A stretch of 64,000 nucleotides of DNA, from NCBI GenBank assembly GCA_963829965.1, contig CAWHLK010000056.1, positions 1 to 64,000 of the forward strand, in the 5' to 3' direction. Under the pieces are notes generated by a model, which saw nothing but the letters and a program-made list of their open reading frames with translations, was not told the DNA's origin and did no database searches. Numbering within the stretch: position 1 is the first letter of the stretch; every line of letters starts with the position of its first letter. Below are positions 52,299-61,091 of the stretch, one piece after another. The stretch comes from DASXZH01 sp963829965 (GTDB lineage: Bacteria; Armatimonadota; Fimbriimonadia; Fimbriimonadales; Fimbriimonadaceae). A program made the translations under genes and the position numbers.

Positions 52299-52895
52299 AT
52301 GCAGTTGGTCGCACTTTTCATCGGCGCTTATATCGTGGGGGGAGTGCCTTTCGGCTACCTGGTCGCCAAGGCCAAGGGCGTAGACATCATGAACGCCGGC
52401 AGCGGCAACATCGGCGCCACGAACGTGATGCGCGTGCTTGGCCGTGGCCTGGGAACCCTCGTCTTTGTCCTCGACGTCCTCAAAGGCTTTGCACCCGCCC
52501 TTATCGCCTATATGCTGGTGCGGCACGCTTGGCCGTGGAGCAAAGAAAATCCTTCCGCTGCCAGCAGCGCCGAACTCCAGGCCCTTGTTGTTGGGCTTGG
52601 CGCGGTTGCCGGCCATTGCGCCTCGCCATTTTTACGGTTCAAAGGCGGCAAGGGCGTGTCCACCGCTCTGGGAGTTTTGTTCGGGGCTTCGCCGCTGGTG
52701 GCCCTTTCTGCCCTGGGCCTGTGGAGTGTTATTTTCGGGATTTCCGGTTATGCGAGCCTGTCTTCAGTCATCGCCGCCATCGCTCTGGTGCCTCTGGGCC
52801 TTCTCTTTCACGTTCAGCCGATTCTGCTCCTCACCTTCGGCGCTTTATGCCTCTTCGTCGTGTACCGGCACCGAGCGAACCTCTTGAAGACTTAA
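52299..52895 (+). CDS. plsY: Glycerol-3-phosphate acyltransferase PlsY
   Basis: 198 residues, five or more transmembrane helices, and the three PlsY motifs: GSGNIGATNVMR (about 34-45), the GHCASPFLRFKGGKGVST segment in the middle, and a C-terminal YRHRANL. It transfers an acyl group from acyl-phosphate to glycerol-3-phosphate, the first step of phospholipid synthesis, in the membrane. It begins immediately after the glnE stop (TAA then ATG), so cotranscription is likely. Confidence 0.95.
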   Translation: MQLVALFIGAYIVGGVPFGYLVAKAKGVDIMNAGSGNIGATNVMRVLGRGLGTLVFVLDVLKGFAPALIAYMLVRHAWPWSKENPSAASSAELQALVVGLGAVAGHCASPFLRFKGGKGVSTALGVLFGASPLVALSALGLWSVIFGISGYASLSSVIAAIALVPLGLLFHVQPILLLTFGALCLFVVYRHRANLLKT

Positions 52896-53042
52896 GAATG
52901 GAACCGAACCAAGTTTTCGGACGAAACGGACAGCGGAGGCCCGCGCCGAGAAGCCGAAGGCAGGTCTAAACTTATTGACAGCGGTTCTCTTTTTGCTTGC
53001 CGGGTCGGGCATGATGTTGGGGGCGCTGTCGACTTTGGTTAA

Positions 53043-53843
53043 ATGATCAGCATTCCCGCAACCGAGCTCAACATTGGGTTGGCTGCGGGCTGTCTTATCT
53101 GGATTCCTATCAGCATTGGCCTCGTGGCGATGATCGGCTGGATGATCCAAGGTGAAGTTGACGTGGCCTTCGGGATCATCTGCGTGATCGTGCTCATGAC
53201 CATGGGCGGCCTGGCGTTGGTCGCCCCGAATCAGAAGATGGCGCCCTACCTGCTGATCGCCGCCCTTTCTCTCGTCGTCTTGTTTCCCATGGTCAGGTCT
53301 CATAAAGAAAAGCTCGAGCTTGCAAAGATCGACTTGGATCAGCTTGAGAAAGCTTACGACGAGCTGAAAATGAATCGCCTGAACGTGGGCGCGCGGTTCC
53401 GGATCGCGAAGCTCCTGCACGCCAGGGGGATTGTGGATCAGGCGATTGTTCTTGCCGAAGAATCGCTGAAGAACGTGCCGCGCGGAGTTTTTGAAGAGGA
53501 GGCGCAAGCGCTCAAGAAGTGGAAGCGGCACCCCGTTCCTCAGCCGGTTCCCGGAGTTAACTGTCTGATGTGCGGACACAAAAACAAAGCGGGCACCACA
53601 TTTTGTCAAAATTGCAACGGGCCGGTTTTGCTGTACTACGCGAAGGGTCAATGGATCCATCCGAACCTGCTCAAACGGGTTTTGCTCATCTGGATGGCTC
53701 TCATTGTCCCGCTCCTTGGAATACCGATTTCTCGAGAACTGCTCGATCCGAATAAAAGCGTGATAATCTCCGTCTTCCTGTTAGGTATTTCTGCTGTGCT
53801 GGTGGTGATCGCCGTTATGGGCTTCAAGGACGCGAACGCTTGA
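53043..53843 (+). CDS. Membrane protein with zinc ribbon, unknown
   Basis: 266 residues. Three N-terminal transmembrane helices (IGLAAGCLIWIPISIGLVAM, VAFGIICVIVLMTMGGLAL, YLLIAALSLVVLF), a cytoplasmic helical part (KEKLELAKIDLDQLEKAYDEL), a zinc ribbon with CLMCGHKNKAGTTFCQNC at about 174-191, and two C-terminal helices (LIWMALIVPLLGIPI, IISVFLLGISAVLVVIAV). No family recognised. Coupled to the LptF/G gene by a TTGA overlap, so it may serve envelope biogenesis. Confidence 0.65.
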   Translation: MISIPATELNIGLAAGCLIWIPISIGLVAMIGWMIQGEVDVAFGIICVIVLMTMGGLALVAPNQKMAPYLLIAALSLVVLFPMVRSHKEKLELAKIDLDQLEKAYDELKMNRLNVGARFRIAKLLHARGIVDQAIVLAEESLKNVPRGVFEEEAQALKKWKRHPVPQPVPGVNCLMCGHKNKAGTTFCQNCNGPVLLYYAKGQWIHPNLLKRVLLIWMALIVPLLGIPISRELLDPNKSVIISVFLLGISAVLVVIAVMGFKDANA

Positions 53844-54922
53844 AGCTGGACCGATATGTGATTCGCGAACTGATCGTGCCGTTTGTGATCGGCACGGTCG
53901 CGGTCGCGCTTATGTTTCAGGCGAACCTGCTCATCGCCGTTTTTAAGACCTATTCCATTTCGAATCTCCGCTTGACCGCAATCCTGCAGCTTGTTCTGTA
54001 CAAGACTCCCTTCTTTGCTAACATGACTCTGCCGGTGGGTACCGCGCTGGCAACTTCCTTGGCATTCTCTCGTTTGGTTCGGGAATCCGAACTCACCGCA
54101 ATGCGTGCGGCAGGGGCTTCGATTCTCCGTATCATGCTGCCGATCTCCATCTTTGGGGTCTTCGTGGGCATCGGCAACTACTACATTGCCGAGTGGGTGA
54201 TGCCGCGGTCGGAGCACGCGGCGACGGCTTTGGGCAACAAGATCGCGGCTATCGGGGGCGCGCCGGAATTCGCCTCGAACATCACCCAGACGATAGGGAA
54301 GTACACGGTAAAGTTAGGCAACGTCTACCGCCAGCCGGACGGCACCCTTCAACTGAACGACGCGCAGTTGATCGAGGCGCCCGAACCTTACGAAATGCGT
54401 GTCTATCTCGCGAAGTCAGGAACTTACGACGCGGGCGTCTGGACATTTCCGGACGCCGCGGTATGGGATTTTTCAGTACCGAATCTCAAGGATTACAAGC
54501 TCAACACGTTTAACGTCCGCACCCTCAAGATCAACGAACAAATCAACATCAACGACATTTACAACCAGCCCGCCCCCACCGAAGAAACCGCGGGCGAGCT
54601 TCTCAAAACGATCAAGGAAGCAAAGGCGCAACGGCAGAACGTGGCGATGTTGGAAGTCTCCTACTACGAGCGCTTCAGTGTGCCCGCCGCCTGTTACGTG
54701 TTCGCCATTGTGGGGCCGGTTTTTGTGATCTGGCTCGGGCGGGGAGGCGGCTTTGCGGGCGTGCTCCTGAGTTTGATCATGGTCATGCTCTACTACAACG
54801 TTTATGTGATTTCGACTGAGATCCTGGGACGTCTGAGTTGGGTAAGCCCGGTTGTTGCCGCCTGGCTGCCGGATGTGCTGTTCTTGGGGGCCGCGTTGTA
54901 TGGACTGAGGAGACTTGAATGA
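53840..54922 (+). CDS. LptF/LptG-family LPS-export permease
   Basis: 360 residues of the YjgP/YjgQ family: KLDRYVIRELIVPFVIGTVAVALMF at the start (shown in part: RYVIRELIVPFVIGT), a second helix pair, TLPVGTALATSLAFSRLVRESEL, a periplasmic beta-jellyroll in the middle and three C-terminal helices. The LptF and LptG subunits of the LptB2FG transporter share this plan; which one this is cannot be told. TTG start at 53840 within TTGA. An ATGA overlap links it to the LptD-like gene. Confidence 0.88.
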   Translation: MKLDRYVIRELIVPFVIGTVAVALMFQANLLIAVFKTYSISNLRLTAILQLVLYKTPFFANMTLPVGTALATSLAFSRLVRESELTAMRAAGASILRIMLPISIFGVFVGIGNYYIAEWVMPRSEHAATALGNKIAAIGGAPEFASNITQTIGKYTVKLGNVYRQPDGTLQLNDAQLIEAPEPYEMRVYLAKSGTYDAGVWTFPDAAVWDFSVPNLKDYKLNTFNVRTLKINEQININDIYNQPAPTEETAGELLKTIKEAKAQRQNVAMLEVSYYERFSVPAACYVFAIVGPVFVIWLGRGGGFAGVLLSLIMVMLYYNVYVISTEILGRLSWVSPVVAAWLPDVLFLGAALYGLRRLE

Positions 54923-57309
54923 GCCTGCGGAACGTAACGTGCCGCATTCTGCCCAGCCTGTCTTTGTGCGCGGCCGCCTGTGTTGTTCACGCTCAAGCCA
55001 GCCTGAACACTGCTCTGGGGTCCCTGACGTACGCCTTGCAAAAGCAGGGAATGAGCGGAGCCGCCGCAACACCTCAGAATCCTCGCGAGCCTTCCGGATT
55101 TCCGCCGCTTCCAAGCAAGGATGATTCCCCGCTTCCTCCTCCAAGGGATTACGGAGCGGACGAGAAGTTTCATGCGGGTCATAAAATCCGGAACTTCCGA
55201 CAACGAGGGGAGCCACGTTCACATGGAAGGCGGATTTCAGATTCGCTTTCGAGGCTACGACGTTTTTGGCGACACGATAGACGGAGACCGAGAAACCGAG
55301 ATCTACACCGCAAGCGGACATGTTCGCCTCGTAGGCACGGATCAAACCGTTACCGGCACAAGGTCACGATCAATTTCCACGACAGCACCTACAAGGCGTA
55401 CAACGGCTATATCGATTTCAAGCCGAGCTTCTTTCCGCTTGGGACGGTCTTGGACGACGTTTATGTGAATGGCGATGAGTCGGACGGCAGCCAGCGGGAG
55501 ATGTTTGGCAAGCAGATCACGATCACGACTTGCAACTTGCCGGAGCCGCATTTTTACTTCGTCGCCCGGAACGCCGACTTGCGCCCCGGCAAACGGCTGA
55601 TCATGCGTCATGTGACGCTCTATGTCCTCAAGAAGCGGACTTCACGATTCGCGCAATCTCCGATTCCCCTGGATTCCCAAAAGAACCACATTACGCCTGA
55701 AGTTGGTGATTACCCGGTCGCGGGCTACTACATCAAGACCTGGATCCCGATCCCGGTGCACGAAAAATAATCAAACTTTAACCGCCAAGACTCTGACGAA
55801 TACTCAAGCTTGGAACCGGTGTTGGGCGGAATACGATTACGCCAACAAGCTGATGAACGGCATCATCGACCTCTACGCGATCGTAGGCAAATCGAACGAA
55901 CAGGATGCGATGATCGAGCACACGGAGAAGTTTGGCAAGTCCACGCTGAACCTCAATGTAAGCTATGCGAACAACGATTATCTCCAATCGCCCGGGACGC
56001 AACTGGAAACCCTCCAAGCCCAGTTCACCTCGCCCCAGACCAACGGATCCTACGATTCGGCTGCATTCAACCTGAATCACAACTCCGGTCTCGGCGAAAC
56101 TTCCAGTCAAGGAAACGGCCACGTTGACGGATTCGAGAAATCTGGAACCCCCGGCTTGAAGCAACCTCACGCTCGGCTATTCGGCAGGAACAGTTCGGTC
56201 GGAGGTTTTGACAATTCCAGTTACGATTCCCAACTGTTCAATATTCAGTTTGAGGCGGACCAAGATCTCAAACGGGCGACCGCCGAACTCCAGTATCTGG
56301 ACAACATCCCAATCGGCTCCGGCGCGAGCACGATCTATGGGATACTGGAGGACGAGGCGCCGGTTATCACGGTTAGAAGCGATTCGTATAAGCTATTAGG
56401 CCAGAACCTTGGAAATAAGTATCAGTTTCAGACCGATTTTTCAGCCGGAACTACGGCGCGCCGTCCTTGCTTGGGACGGGTATGGATGGACTTCTGGCGC
56501 ACTGCATTTGACTTCACGTACACGAAGCCGGATGATGCGGAGAAAAAGTTCGACTACAGCGGCGACCGAATTTTCCAAAGGCCGCGTATAGCGACGACAC
56601 CGCTGAATATGTACAAGGCACTGATCTTAACTCCCGATACAATTTGGGTTTCGATACCGCCTTTGATCTCCACTACAGCTACCTGGAACAGCACGGCTTC
56701 TCGCCGTTACCCCAGGATGTGACCGGGCAGACGAACCTTCTAACCGGAGACATCAGCTACCGGCCTTGGTGGTCCTCTTCTCGCTTGCCGCCCAGACGGG
56801 CTACGACTTCATGGGCTACCAGGAGGGCGTCAACGGATGGCAGAGCTTGGGGATCGGACAGCGGAATGGTCCCGCTGAACAACCTTCAGTTTCGCACCCT
56901 TGCAACCTACGGATCAACGTTGGGGCAGTTGAGCACCATCCAATGGGACATGGCATTCAAGCCGGGCTCTACCTTTATCAGCGCCGGATTTCGCTATGAC
57001 GCCATGGAGCACACAATCGGTGAGTGGGACATGTTCATCGACGCGCTGAAGTGGGGAAGATTGAAGGTTAGTCTGGTGCTCGACTATGACGGTTACGCAC
57101 ACACTTTCACTGCCGACCATTTTTCGATCACCTACGACCTTCACTGCGCCGAGGCCATTTTGCAGGTGCTGGACAACCCGACCGGCTTTCAGCCCGGTCC
57201 CCAAATCGCCTTCTTCTTACGGCTAAAAGCGTTCCCGTTCAACACGCCGTTTGGCACGGGAACAAGCGGACAAGCGGTAGGCGCAGGCTTCGGCCGGACA
57301 ACCTTCTAA
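54919..57309 (+). CDS. LptD/OstA-like outer-membrane protein (multiply frameshifted)
   Basis: About 790 residues in pieces from two or more frames. Signal peptide LSLCAAACVVHAQA; then a jellyroll-like repeat region (HVHMEGGFQIRFRGYDVFGD, EIYTASGHVRLVGTDQTVTG, INFHDSTYKAYNGYIDFKPSFF) and CNLPEPHFYFVARNADLRPGKRLI, the kind of sequence found in OstA/LptD periplasmic domains. The C-terminal half is beta-barrel-like with alternating residues (SAGFRYDAMEHTIGEWDMFIDAL in part) and ends ...GFGRTTF, an outer-membrane-type terminal Phe. At least five shifts (near 55170, 55370, 55770, 56470, 56640). It would insert LPS-like glycolipid into the outer membrane. Confidence 0.7.
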
Positions 57310-58091
57310 CTGCTCGCACTGCCGTAGTGGCCGAGCGCGAAGTTCCAGAACCATCGGGAGACGACGACGCTCAACAGGGCCCACCCGACCCCTAGCCCAA
57401 GCATTGGGGGATCGAAGCGAGTAACCAATTGCCGCGCGGGAATGGTGGCCACAAAACCAAGTGGCACGATGAATGTAAAGAATCTTTGCATTCCAAAGTT
57501 ATATATATCGATCGGATAGCGCGCGACCTGCATAACCGAGTCTCCCAGCACCCAGAGATTGTCGACGCGAACGAGCCAGATGCCGGTCGTCATGAGGACC
57601 AGATAGAAGGAGTAAAAAATGGCAAGCGAGGCAAACACCAACGTAACATAAGCCAGCCATTGCAGCGAATCCGGGTGCTTTCCCGCAGTAACGATTCCAT
57701 AACCGACCATCACGCACCCGGCGACCAAGGTTCCCACCTGGTCGAAGTTGAACTTCCTTGTCGAAACCCAAAATTGCGTGTCAACCGGCCGCGTAATCAC
57801 AAAATCAAGGGTTCCCTGGCGCACTTGTTGGGGAATCTCTTGAAGAGATAGGAAAAACGCGCTAATCAACGCATTCATGAGAAAGCAAGTGGCGGCAAGA
57901 ATGAAAGCATCGCCCTTCGTCCACCCGGCAACCGTGTTGGTGTTCCGGTAGATCACAAGCAGGATCATCACGAAGAACACGGTCCAAACCAGGTTCTGGG
58001 CAACTTTGGCAAAGAAGTTTGCACGAAACTCCAATTCCCGGGCGAAGGAGCTGACAAAGAACGTTCGATAGATTCGCCAATATCGCGCCAT
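57306..58091 (-). CDS. ABC-2 family transporter permease
   Basis: 261 residues, six transmembrane helices (FFVMILLVIYR, ILAATCFLMNALISAFFL, VGTLVAGCVMVGYGIV, LAYVTLVFASLAIFYSFYLVLM, FTFIVPLGFVAT, LGVGWALLSVVVSRWFW). ABC-2/DUF990-type permeases show QEIPQQVRQGTLDFVITRPV-like conserved loops. The ATPase partner is not in the window. It converges with the LptD-like gene with overlapping stop codons (57306-57309). Substrate unknown. Confidence 0.85.
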   Translation of the reverse strand: MARYWRIYRTFFVSSFARELEFRANFFAKVAQNLVWTVFFVMILLVIYRNTNTVAGWTKGDAFILAATCFLMNALISAFFLSLQEIPQQVRQGTLDFVITRPVDTQFWVSTRKFNFDQVGTLVAGCVMVGYGIVTAGKHPDSLQWLAYVTLVFASLAIFYSFYLVLMTTGIWLVRVDNLWVLGDSVMQVARYPIDIYNFGMQRFFTFIVPLGFVATIPARQLVTRFDPPMLGLGVGWALLSVVVSRWFWNFALGHYGSASS

Positions 58092-58117
58092 GCTTGAGAG
58101 ATTCTACATCGCGAGGG

Positions 58118-58215
58118 GCGTGAACTGTAAACTGTGAACAGTGAACTAGGGGGAGCGAGTAGAGGGCAAAACCTTCCGATCTGTCGGTTCACGGTTCTCG
58201 GTTCACAATTCACCA
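58118..58215. repeat. Inverted pair of heptanucleotide arrays
   Basis: 58118-58146 reads GTGAACTGTAAACTGTGAAC-like and 58186-58215 reads GGTTCACGGTTCTCGGTTCAC-like, complementary to each other around a 40-bp centre. It separates the divergent ABC-2 permease from the small membrane gene at 58221. Confidence 0.75.
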
Positions 58216-58220
58216 GCAAC

Positions 58221-58509
58221 ATGGAATGGCATCTGGCTCTCACAATTGGCGCGGCGTTTTTCACGATCCTTGGGTTTCTGATGGATTTGCAGTCGCTCGT
58301 GGGAGGAAATTCAGCGCCTGCGTAAGGGGCGGGCACCACGACCGCTGTATCTGTGGCCCTTGGTTGCCTACTTGTTGGCGGCGCTGACTTACGACGGGCC
58401 TTTGCCCTTTCGCGCCGAGGCCTTTGGCATGGGTGTGATCTTTCATTTGGCCGCAACGATGGGGCTTCGTCCTTTTGGCCGGCGCTGGAAGAATCGGGAT
58501 TCTTCATAA
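58221..58509 (+). CDS. Small membrane protein (frameshifted)
   Basis: MEWHLALTIGAAFFTILGFLMDLQ starts in one frame; after about 58305 the coherent sequence EEIQRLRKGRAPRPLYLWPLVAYLLAALTYDG (in part) continues in the next frame to a stop at 58507-58509. Joined: about 95 residues with three hydrophobic segments. No family recognised. DUF72 starts 9 bp downstream, so the two are probably cotranscribed. Confidence 0.5.
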
Positions 58510-58517
58510 TTGCTCAG

Positions 58518-59237
58518 ATGGCGCAGCTCTATCTTGGACTTTCCGGCTATTCCTACAAGCCCTGGCAGGGCGAGGGGCGGTTCTATCCCCCTGAAATCAA
58601 GCAGAGAGACTTCTTGAAGTTCTATTGCGAGCGTTACCCGGCGGTGGAAATGGACGGAACGTGGTATCGCATGCCCTCGGAATCGGCAGTTCAGGTTTGG
58701 CTCAACGGATCCCCCGATTCGTTTCGATACTCGTTCAAGGCGCATCGAGACATCACCCATATGGGCCGGCTCAAGGCGGACAGATTGCCGAGCCTGAAAT
58801 TCATGGTCGAGAGGCTGGAGCCTCTAAAGAAAGCGGGGAAGTTGGCGGCAGTTTTCATGCAGCTCCCACCGAACTTCAAGAAGAACGAGGAGCGCCTGCG
58901 GGAGTTTTGTGCGGGCCTCCCAGCCGGTTATCCGTACGCTATCGAGTTTAGGAATGAAACCTGGTTCTGTCCCGAGGTTGAGACGATTCTAAGCGAGTTC
59001 GGCGTGGCCTGGGTTGGATGGGACACGGACGAAGTGGCCGGCCAACGTCGTGACACAGGGGCGTTTCTGTACACGAGAATGCGTCGCGAGGCCTATACGG
59101 ATGAGCAGTTGAAGGATTGGGTAGCTTATTTCCAATCTGCGATTGAAAAGGGCAAGGATTGCTATGTGTTCTTCAAGCACGAGGATGAAGGCTCTCCTTG
59201 GCTCGATGCGGAACGGTTGCGGAACATGATGAAGTAG
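58518..59237 (+). CDS. DUF72 (YecE-like) protein
   Basis: 239 residues. A TIM-barrel-like DUF72 protein: LYLGLSGYSYKPWQGEGRFYP at the N-terminus (in part), RYPAVEMDGTWYRMPSE, FRYSFKAHRDITH, LPPNFKKNEERL, AIEFRNETWF and the C-terminal YVFFKHEDEG. The ATG at 58518 is preferred to an earlier start because the family begins at this LYLGLSGYSY motif. Function of DUF72 is unknown. Confidence 0.92.
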   Translation: MAQLYLGLSGYSYKPWQGEGRFYPPEIKQRDFLKFYCERYPAVEMDGTWYRMPSESAVQVWLNGSPDSFRYSFKAHRDITHMGRLKADRLPSLKFMVERLEPLKKAGKLAAVFMQLPPNFKKNEERLREFCAGLPAGYPYAIEFRNETWFCPEVETILSEFGVAWVGWDTDEVAGQRRDTGAFLYTRMRREAYTDEQLKDWVAYFQSAIEKGKDCYVFFKHEDEGSPWLDAERLRNMMK

Positions 59238-59300
59238 CCCCGAAGGGGGAGAACTCCTTAGGCTACGGTGCAGCGAGACGCCGTTAGGCAATATGCGAAG

Positions 59301-59442
59301 CCCTAGGTGAAGCGCAGCAGTTCCAGAGCGCTGAAAGCGCGACTAGACGCCAAGACGTTCTTCCAATCGATACGAATCCTCGCACTCTGCGTCATTCTGG
59401 CCGCGCTTTCAGCGCTCAATTTGAGATTAGGCTTACCTAGGG
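59301..59442. repeat. Long imperfect palindrome, 16-bp perfect arms
   Basis: GAGCGCTGAAAGCGCG at 59326-59341 is the exact complement of 59402-59417, nested in CCCTAGG (59301) and CCTAGGG (59436). Weaker matches extend the symmetry to about 59250 and 59485. It fills the 285-bp space between DUF72 and the convergent ridA gene, and might terminate transcription from both sides. Confidence 0.7.
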
Positions 59443-59522
59443 TTGCGTTTGTCGCCCTGTGGCGACTGCACTCCACCCTAGGCTAAAGTGTTCTCGCCCC
59501 CTTGGGCTGCTTGGGCTTCGCC

Positions 59523-59912
59523 TCAACCCTCTTCAACGATCGCATCCGCTTCAATCTCGACAAGCATCTTCGGCGAAATCAGCTTGCTGATTTCGATCAT
59601 GGAGGTCGCCGGCCGGATCTCGCCGAAAAACTCGCCGTGCGCCCGCCCAATCTCTTCCCAATCGGCGATGTTGGTCACGAACATTCTCGTTCTTATAACA
59701 TCCGAAAGGTTTCCGCCAAGCGCTTGCAGCGCCTTCTCGATATTTCGGATGACTTGAACCGTTTGCTCATAGGGAGTGTCGCCAATAACCTCGCCGTTCT
59801 CATCCGTAGCTGTCGTTCCCGTAACGGCAATGAAGCTCCCGACTCTAACCGCTCTGGAATAGCCAACAATCGGCTCCCAGGGAGTGTTTGTTGAGTAGCT
59901 CTGGCGGGGCAT
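59523..59912 (-). CDS. ridA: RidA/YjgF family enamine/imine deaminase
   Basis: 129 residues, one RidA domain: YSRAVRVGSFIAVTGTTATDE, TVQVIRNIEKALQALGGNLSDVIRTRMFV (in part, with the conserved Arg) and the C-terminal RPATSMIEISKLISPKMLVEIEADAIV. It hydrolyses reactive enamine or imine intermediates. CATAAT (59920-59925) lies seven bases before the ATG, which fits a leaderless start. Confidence 0.9.
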   Translation of the reverse strand: MPRQSYSTNTPWEPIVGYSRAVRVGSFIAVTGTTATDENGEVIGDTPYEQTVQVIRNIEKALQALGGNLSDVIRTRMFVTNIADWEEIGRAHGEFFGEIRPATSMIEISKLISPKMLVEIEADAIVEEG

Positions 59913-59930
59913 AGAACCAATTATGGCTAG

Positions 59931-60464
59931 TCAGTCCGCGTAGATATCGAAGCCTTGTAGACCGTGGCCCTCGATATCAAAATCCACTCTCCAAGTGGTG
60001 AAGTGATTATTATCCTTATTTTGGGGAGCCTTTGAATAGCGAACTTGACCGGAAACAATAACCGAGTCTTTTGGAGAAAGCTTAATGTTGAGAGTTTGCT
60101 CGATCTGGCTGCGGCTCATTCCTGGCCTAAGCTTTTCCAATATCCCGGGCTTGTTGGAGTTGACCCTGATTGAAGGCCCTTTGGATTTTGAATCGAACTG
60201 GACACTTAAGCAGTCAATAATCTCCTCACTCCGGGCATTGAAGTCGAAGCCGTCAGCATCAAGGCACAGATGATGCGCGCCATCGTACCAGTTACGGCCG
60301 CTATCCGAATGGCCCCCAACGTGGACCGCTCCCTTTCCAAACCTACGTTCGAACTGTTGGACGGTCGTTAATCCAACTGTAATCCCGTCCGCAGTTGCCA
60401 ACCCAGGTGGCATGATCTTCACCGGTCGCTGCAATGCGCAAGTTAGAGCGAGAGCGGTGAACAT
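59931..60464 (-). CDS. Secreted hypothetical protein
   Basis: 177 residues, short hydrophobic start (MFTALALTCALQ), then VGLTTVQQFERRFGKGAVHVGGHSDSGRNW and LRPGMSRSQIEQTLN, a motif like those of small lipoprotein-associated or OmlA/SmpA-type proteins (xxPGMxxxQV). It starts two bases after the nuoE stop on the same strand (TAATCATG) and probably shares its mRNA. Not part of complex I as far as known. Confidence 0.6.
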   Translation of the reverse strand: MFTALALTCALQRPVKIMPPGLATADGITVGLTTVQQFERRFGKGAVHVGGHSDSGRNWYDGAHHLCLDADGFDFNARSEEIIDCLSVQFDSKSKGPSIRVNSNKPGILEKLRPGMSRSQIEQTLNIKLSPKDSVIVSGQVRYSKAPQNKDNNHFTTWRVDFDIEGHGLQGFDIYAD

Positions 60465-60466
60465 GA

Positions 60467-61015
60467 TTACTTCTTTTCAGAAGCAGATGTCTGCGCTCGA
60501 ACGATCTGATCCGCCAGCTGAACAACGGTCGATTCGCTCGTCTTTCGCAGTTGATCCAACAGCGTATCCACGCCCTTCTCATCCAGCGGCCCAATGTATT
60601 GGTCTCCAACCTGCACAACCGGAGCGCGGTCGCAGGCGTCTAAGCATTCCACCTCTTCCAGCGTAAACATGCCGTCTTCCGTGGTCTCGCCGTTGCCAAT
60701 ACCCAGCTTCTTCTGCAGATAGGCATAGAGAGGATAAGCGCCGCAAACCTGGCAGGCGATGCATGTGCAGACCTCGATCTTGTGCTTGCCCGGCTTATGG
60801 GCGGTGTTGTACATCGTGTAGAAAGTCGCCACGCCTTCGATTTCCGCGTAGCTGCGCTTAAGACGAATCGCCACCTCGGCGATGGCCTCGCCACTCAGAT
60901 GGCCACCATACTCGCGCTGGGCGATCCACAGAGCGGGCAGAATGCATGCCTTGAGGTTTGGATAGTGGGTCTTCAGGGCCTCAAGCTCGGCAATGGCCGA
61001 GTCTGAGAACCGCAT
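60467..61015 (-). CDS. nuoE: NADH-quinone oxidoreductase subunit E
   Basis: 182 residues from the ATG at 61015; a GTG at 61084, right after nuoD, would add 23 residues and cannot be excluded. The thioredoxin-like [2Fe-2S] domain has the ligands C-x4-C in CTCIACQVCGAYP and C-x3-C in CLDACDRAP, with the helical N-terminal part (HYPNLKACILPALWIAQREYG) before it. Part of the NADH-binding arm of complex I. Lies in nuoA-C-D-E order on the minus strand. nuoF is not in the window. Confidence 0.88.
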   Translation of the reverse strand: MRFSDSAIAELEALKTHYPNLKACILPALWIAQREYGGHLSGEAIAEVAIRLKRSYAEIEGVATFYTMYNTAHKPGKHKIEVCTCIACQVCGAYPLYAYLQKKLGIGNGETTEDGMFTLEEVECLDACDRAPVVQVGDQYIGPLDEKGVDTLLDQLRKTSESTVVQLADQIVRAQTSASEKK

Positions 61016-61091
61016 GATGACATCTGTGGGCTTCGGAGGGCCGGGCCTGCGTGCGCCAAGTTGAATCAGGTCGGACACTTGTTCTTTATAC

